A stretch of 64,000 nt of DNA from a bacterium (lineage in GTDB: Bacteria > Bacillota > Clostridia > Christensenellales > Aristaeellaceae), in contig JAQXJZ010000001.1 of NCBI GenBank assembly GCA_029009515.1, forward strand, positions 1 through 64,000. Reading direction: 5' to 3'. Below, piece by piece: positions 62,835-64,000 of this stretch (positions are counted from its first letter, which is position 1; the number at the start of each line of letters is the position of its first letter). The translations under genes were made by a program, and so were the position numbers. The notes under the pieces were generated by a model. It saw only the letters and a program-made list of their open reading frames with translations. It did not search any database and was not told the origin of the DNA.

Positions 62835-63866
62835 TTACTGATTCTTGAAAGCGGTGTAGATCTCCTGGAACTTGGTCTCGTGAGCGCCGATATCCAGAAT
62901 GAACTCAGCATCCACCAGCAATTCGTCAGGCACATTCATGACAGAGGCATTCTTGAAGGTATCGCTCAGATACGCTTCGGCAGCCTCGTTCACGCACATA
63001 TAATACTGCATTTCAGCGTTGTTGGCAGCCACTTCGGGACGCATGAGATAATCCAGCAGCACATGAGCATTATCAGCGTTCTTGGCGCCAGCGGGAATCA
63101 CAAAGCCATCGATGCCATAGCCGAGGCCTTCCTTGGGATACACAACCTTAAAGTCAGGATGCTCAAGCTGCACCATGTAGACGAAGGGAGTGAACATGAA
63201 ACCAACGCTGGCTTCGCCAGTGGTAACCGCGGTGTAAGACTCCATGTCACCGAAGGTGCGGATGTTCTTGTACAGGGGCATCAGCTTTTCCTGCATCTGC
63301 GCAAGCACTTCAGGGTCGGTCTCGTTCATGCTCTGACCCATGGTCTTGAGGGTGATGCCGCACAGCACGCGGGCATTCTCCAGCACGGCCACGCTGTCGG
63401 TGAGCTGTTCATTCCACAGGTCTTCGTAACCGGTGATTTCAAAGGGAACGCGGGCAGGATCATAAATGATCAGCGGGCAGCCGGCAACGTAGGGGATGAC
63501 ATACTCGTTGGCAGGGTCGTAGGACTGGCTGAGGAAGGTGGGGTTGAGGTTGCCATAGTTGGCAAACTTGCTCATATCCAGCTTCTGCAGCAGGCCCTGT
63601 TCACGCAGGATGTTGAGGGAATAGTCGCTGGAGAGAATCAGGTCATAGTCAGCGCCGCCTCCCTGAGTAACCTTCAGCAGCATGCTGTCGATGGAATCCA
63701 TGGGGGACCAGATGACCTTAATGCCGGTTTCCTGCTCGAAGTTGTACAGGGTATCAGCATCGATGTAGCCTTCCCAGCTGAGAATGTTGACTACCTTTTC
63801 TTCTGCGAAGCTGAAGGCAGGAATCGCCATCAGCAGGCAGAGCACGAGAGCGAGGATCTTTTTCAT
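62835..63866 (-). CDS. potD: Spermidine/putrescine ABC transporter substrate-binding protein
   Basis: 343 residues; signal peptide to about residue 22 (AIPAFSFAEE); then the PotD fold (NILSWEGYIDADTLYNFEQE, DYDLILSSDYSL). No lipobox Cys is seen near the N terminus, so the anchoring is unclear. AAAGGAG before the ATG. Polyamine specificity is a family inference. The permeases should lie beyond the right edge. Confidence 0.88.
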   Translation of the reverse strand: MKKILALVLCLLMAIPAFSFAEEKVVNILSWEGYIDADTLYNFEQETGIKVIWSPMDSIDSMLLKVTQGGGADYDLILSSDYSLNILREQGLLQKLDMSKFANYGNLNPTFLSQSYDPANEYVIPYVAGCPLIIYDPARVPFEITGYEDLWNEQLTDSVAVLENARVLCGITLKTMGQSMNETDPEVLAQMQEKLMPLYKNIRTFGDMESYTAVTTGEASVGFMFTPFVYMVQLEHPDFKVVYPKEGLGYGIDGFVIPAGAKNADNAHVLLDYLMRPEVAANNAEMQYYMCVNEAAEAYLSDTFKNASVMNVPDELLVDAEFILDIGAHETKFQEIYTAFKNQ

Positions 63867-63937
63867 GGTCTTGTATCTCCTTTCTGTTTTGGGTCTCGTT
63901 TATGTCTTTCGCCATTTTTACACGGCGGGACATTTGT

Positions 63938-64000
63938 TCAGGAACGCGCAAGCTTTTTCTGGCGCTGTGCACGCGCGCTGGAGAGGTAACGGCTGAGTGC
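63938..64000 (-). CDS. C-terminal end of an upstream gene (probably the Pot permease)
   Basis: Twenty sense codons to a TGA at 63938, in frame from the window edge: ALSRYLSSARAQRQKKLARS. A basic tail fits the cytoplasmic end of a PotC-type permease, but the fragment is too short to prove it. Confidence 0.4.
   Translation of the reverse strand, partial: ALSRYLSSARAQRQKKLARS

Noticed and set aside
63754..63972. Short minus-strand frame across the potD start
   Set aside because: It overlaps potD and its ribosome site in another frame and has no support of its own.
61671..63989. 772-codon plus-strand frame opposite nagA and potD
   Set aside because: Covers two genes and their gap on the other strand; composition is of an antisense shadow.
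1..64000. tRNA, rRNA, insertion sequence, phage or integrase genes
   Set aside because: No cloverleaf-like stretch, rRNA sequence, transposase motif or terminal inverted repeat was found; the largest gene-free gap (about 205 bases, 51458-51664) is explained by a terminator and a promoter.

Overview
The window looks like a chromosomal segment of a strictly anaerobic, Gram-positive bacterium of the Clostridia, probably gut-associated. The evidence is a ctsR-mcsA-mcsB-clpC operon with its CtsR operator, YlbF/YmcA next to MiaB, sporulation-type proteins (SpoIVFA/SpoIVFB-like, SpoIID-like, SpoVB-like), a trimeric NAD-linked [FeFe]-hydrogenase with a HydS-like sensory relative, several secreted SH3b proteins and a bile salt hydrolase. 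There is no sign of respiration on oxygen. The DNA is moderately GC-rich (about mid-50s by eye). An order-level placement (Christensenellales or Oscillospirales would fit) is a guess. I see no tRNA, rRNA, CRISPR array, insertion sequence or phage module; this is a dense core-genome region.

Layout. 1-1966 (minus): a secreted or anchored protein built of tandem FMN-binding domains, running off the left edge. 2153-6646 (minus): ctsR-mcsA-mcsB-clpC, the protein quality-control operon, with an autoregulatory CtsR box. 6785-9506 (minus): hflK-hflC and a small membrane protein. 9700-13634 (plus): beta-phosphoglucomutase, the TldD/TldE protease pair and a flavodoxin-like protein. 13688-21120: an SH3b protein, a RecQ helicase, serS with a hairpin leader, a small glycyl-radical-like protein, Tex and a stand-alone tRNA-editing domain. 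21225-26147: a HerA-like ATPase, an unknown 483-residue HTH protein and an FAD oxidoreductase. 26323-38715 (plus): a long RNA/DNA maintenance run: radical SAM, its TIGR03936 partner, RNase G/E, miaB, ylbF, mutS, mutL, miaA and a PLP enzyme. 38769-45926: SpoIVFA/SpoIVFB-like pair, a 1173-residue SpoIID protein with about nine SH3b repeats, a tRNA methyltransferase and a SpoVB-like flippase. 46032-48237: dCMP deaminase, a DUF6062-like protein and a SPOR protein.

48250-56647 (plus) is the metabolic centre. A signalling block (two DRTGG proteins, an anti-sigma-like ATPase, a HydS-type hydrogenase homologue and a PHP phosphoesterase) precedes a separately promoted operon for HydC, an ATPase, a 2Fe-2S protein, HydB and HydA. 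Codon use in the second operon is so biased that the antisense strand stays open for 1683 codons. 56784-61639 holds small membrane proteins and an operon with an ion-driven motor pair (MotA/TolQ-like plus an OmpA-like protein with a long coiled coil), an anchored unknown and a bile salt hydrolase. 61689-64000 (minus) holds nagA, potD and the tail of an upstream gene.

The best candidates for under-described biology are the motor operon with the bile salt hydrolase, the multi-flavin protein, the hydrogenase signalling block, the stand-alone glycyl-radical-like protein and the unknown 483-residue HTH protein. All functions are assigned by reading motifs; no database search was possible.
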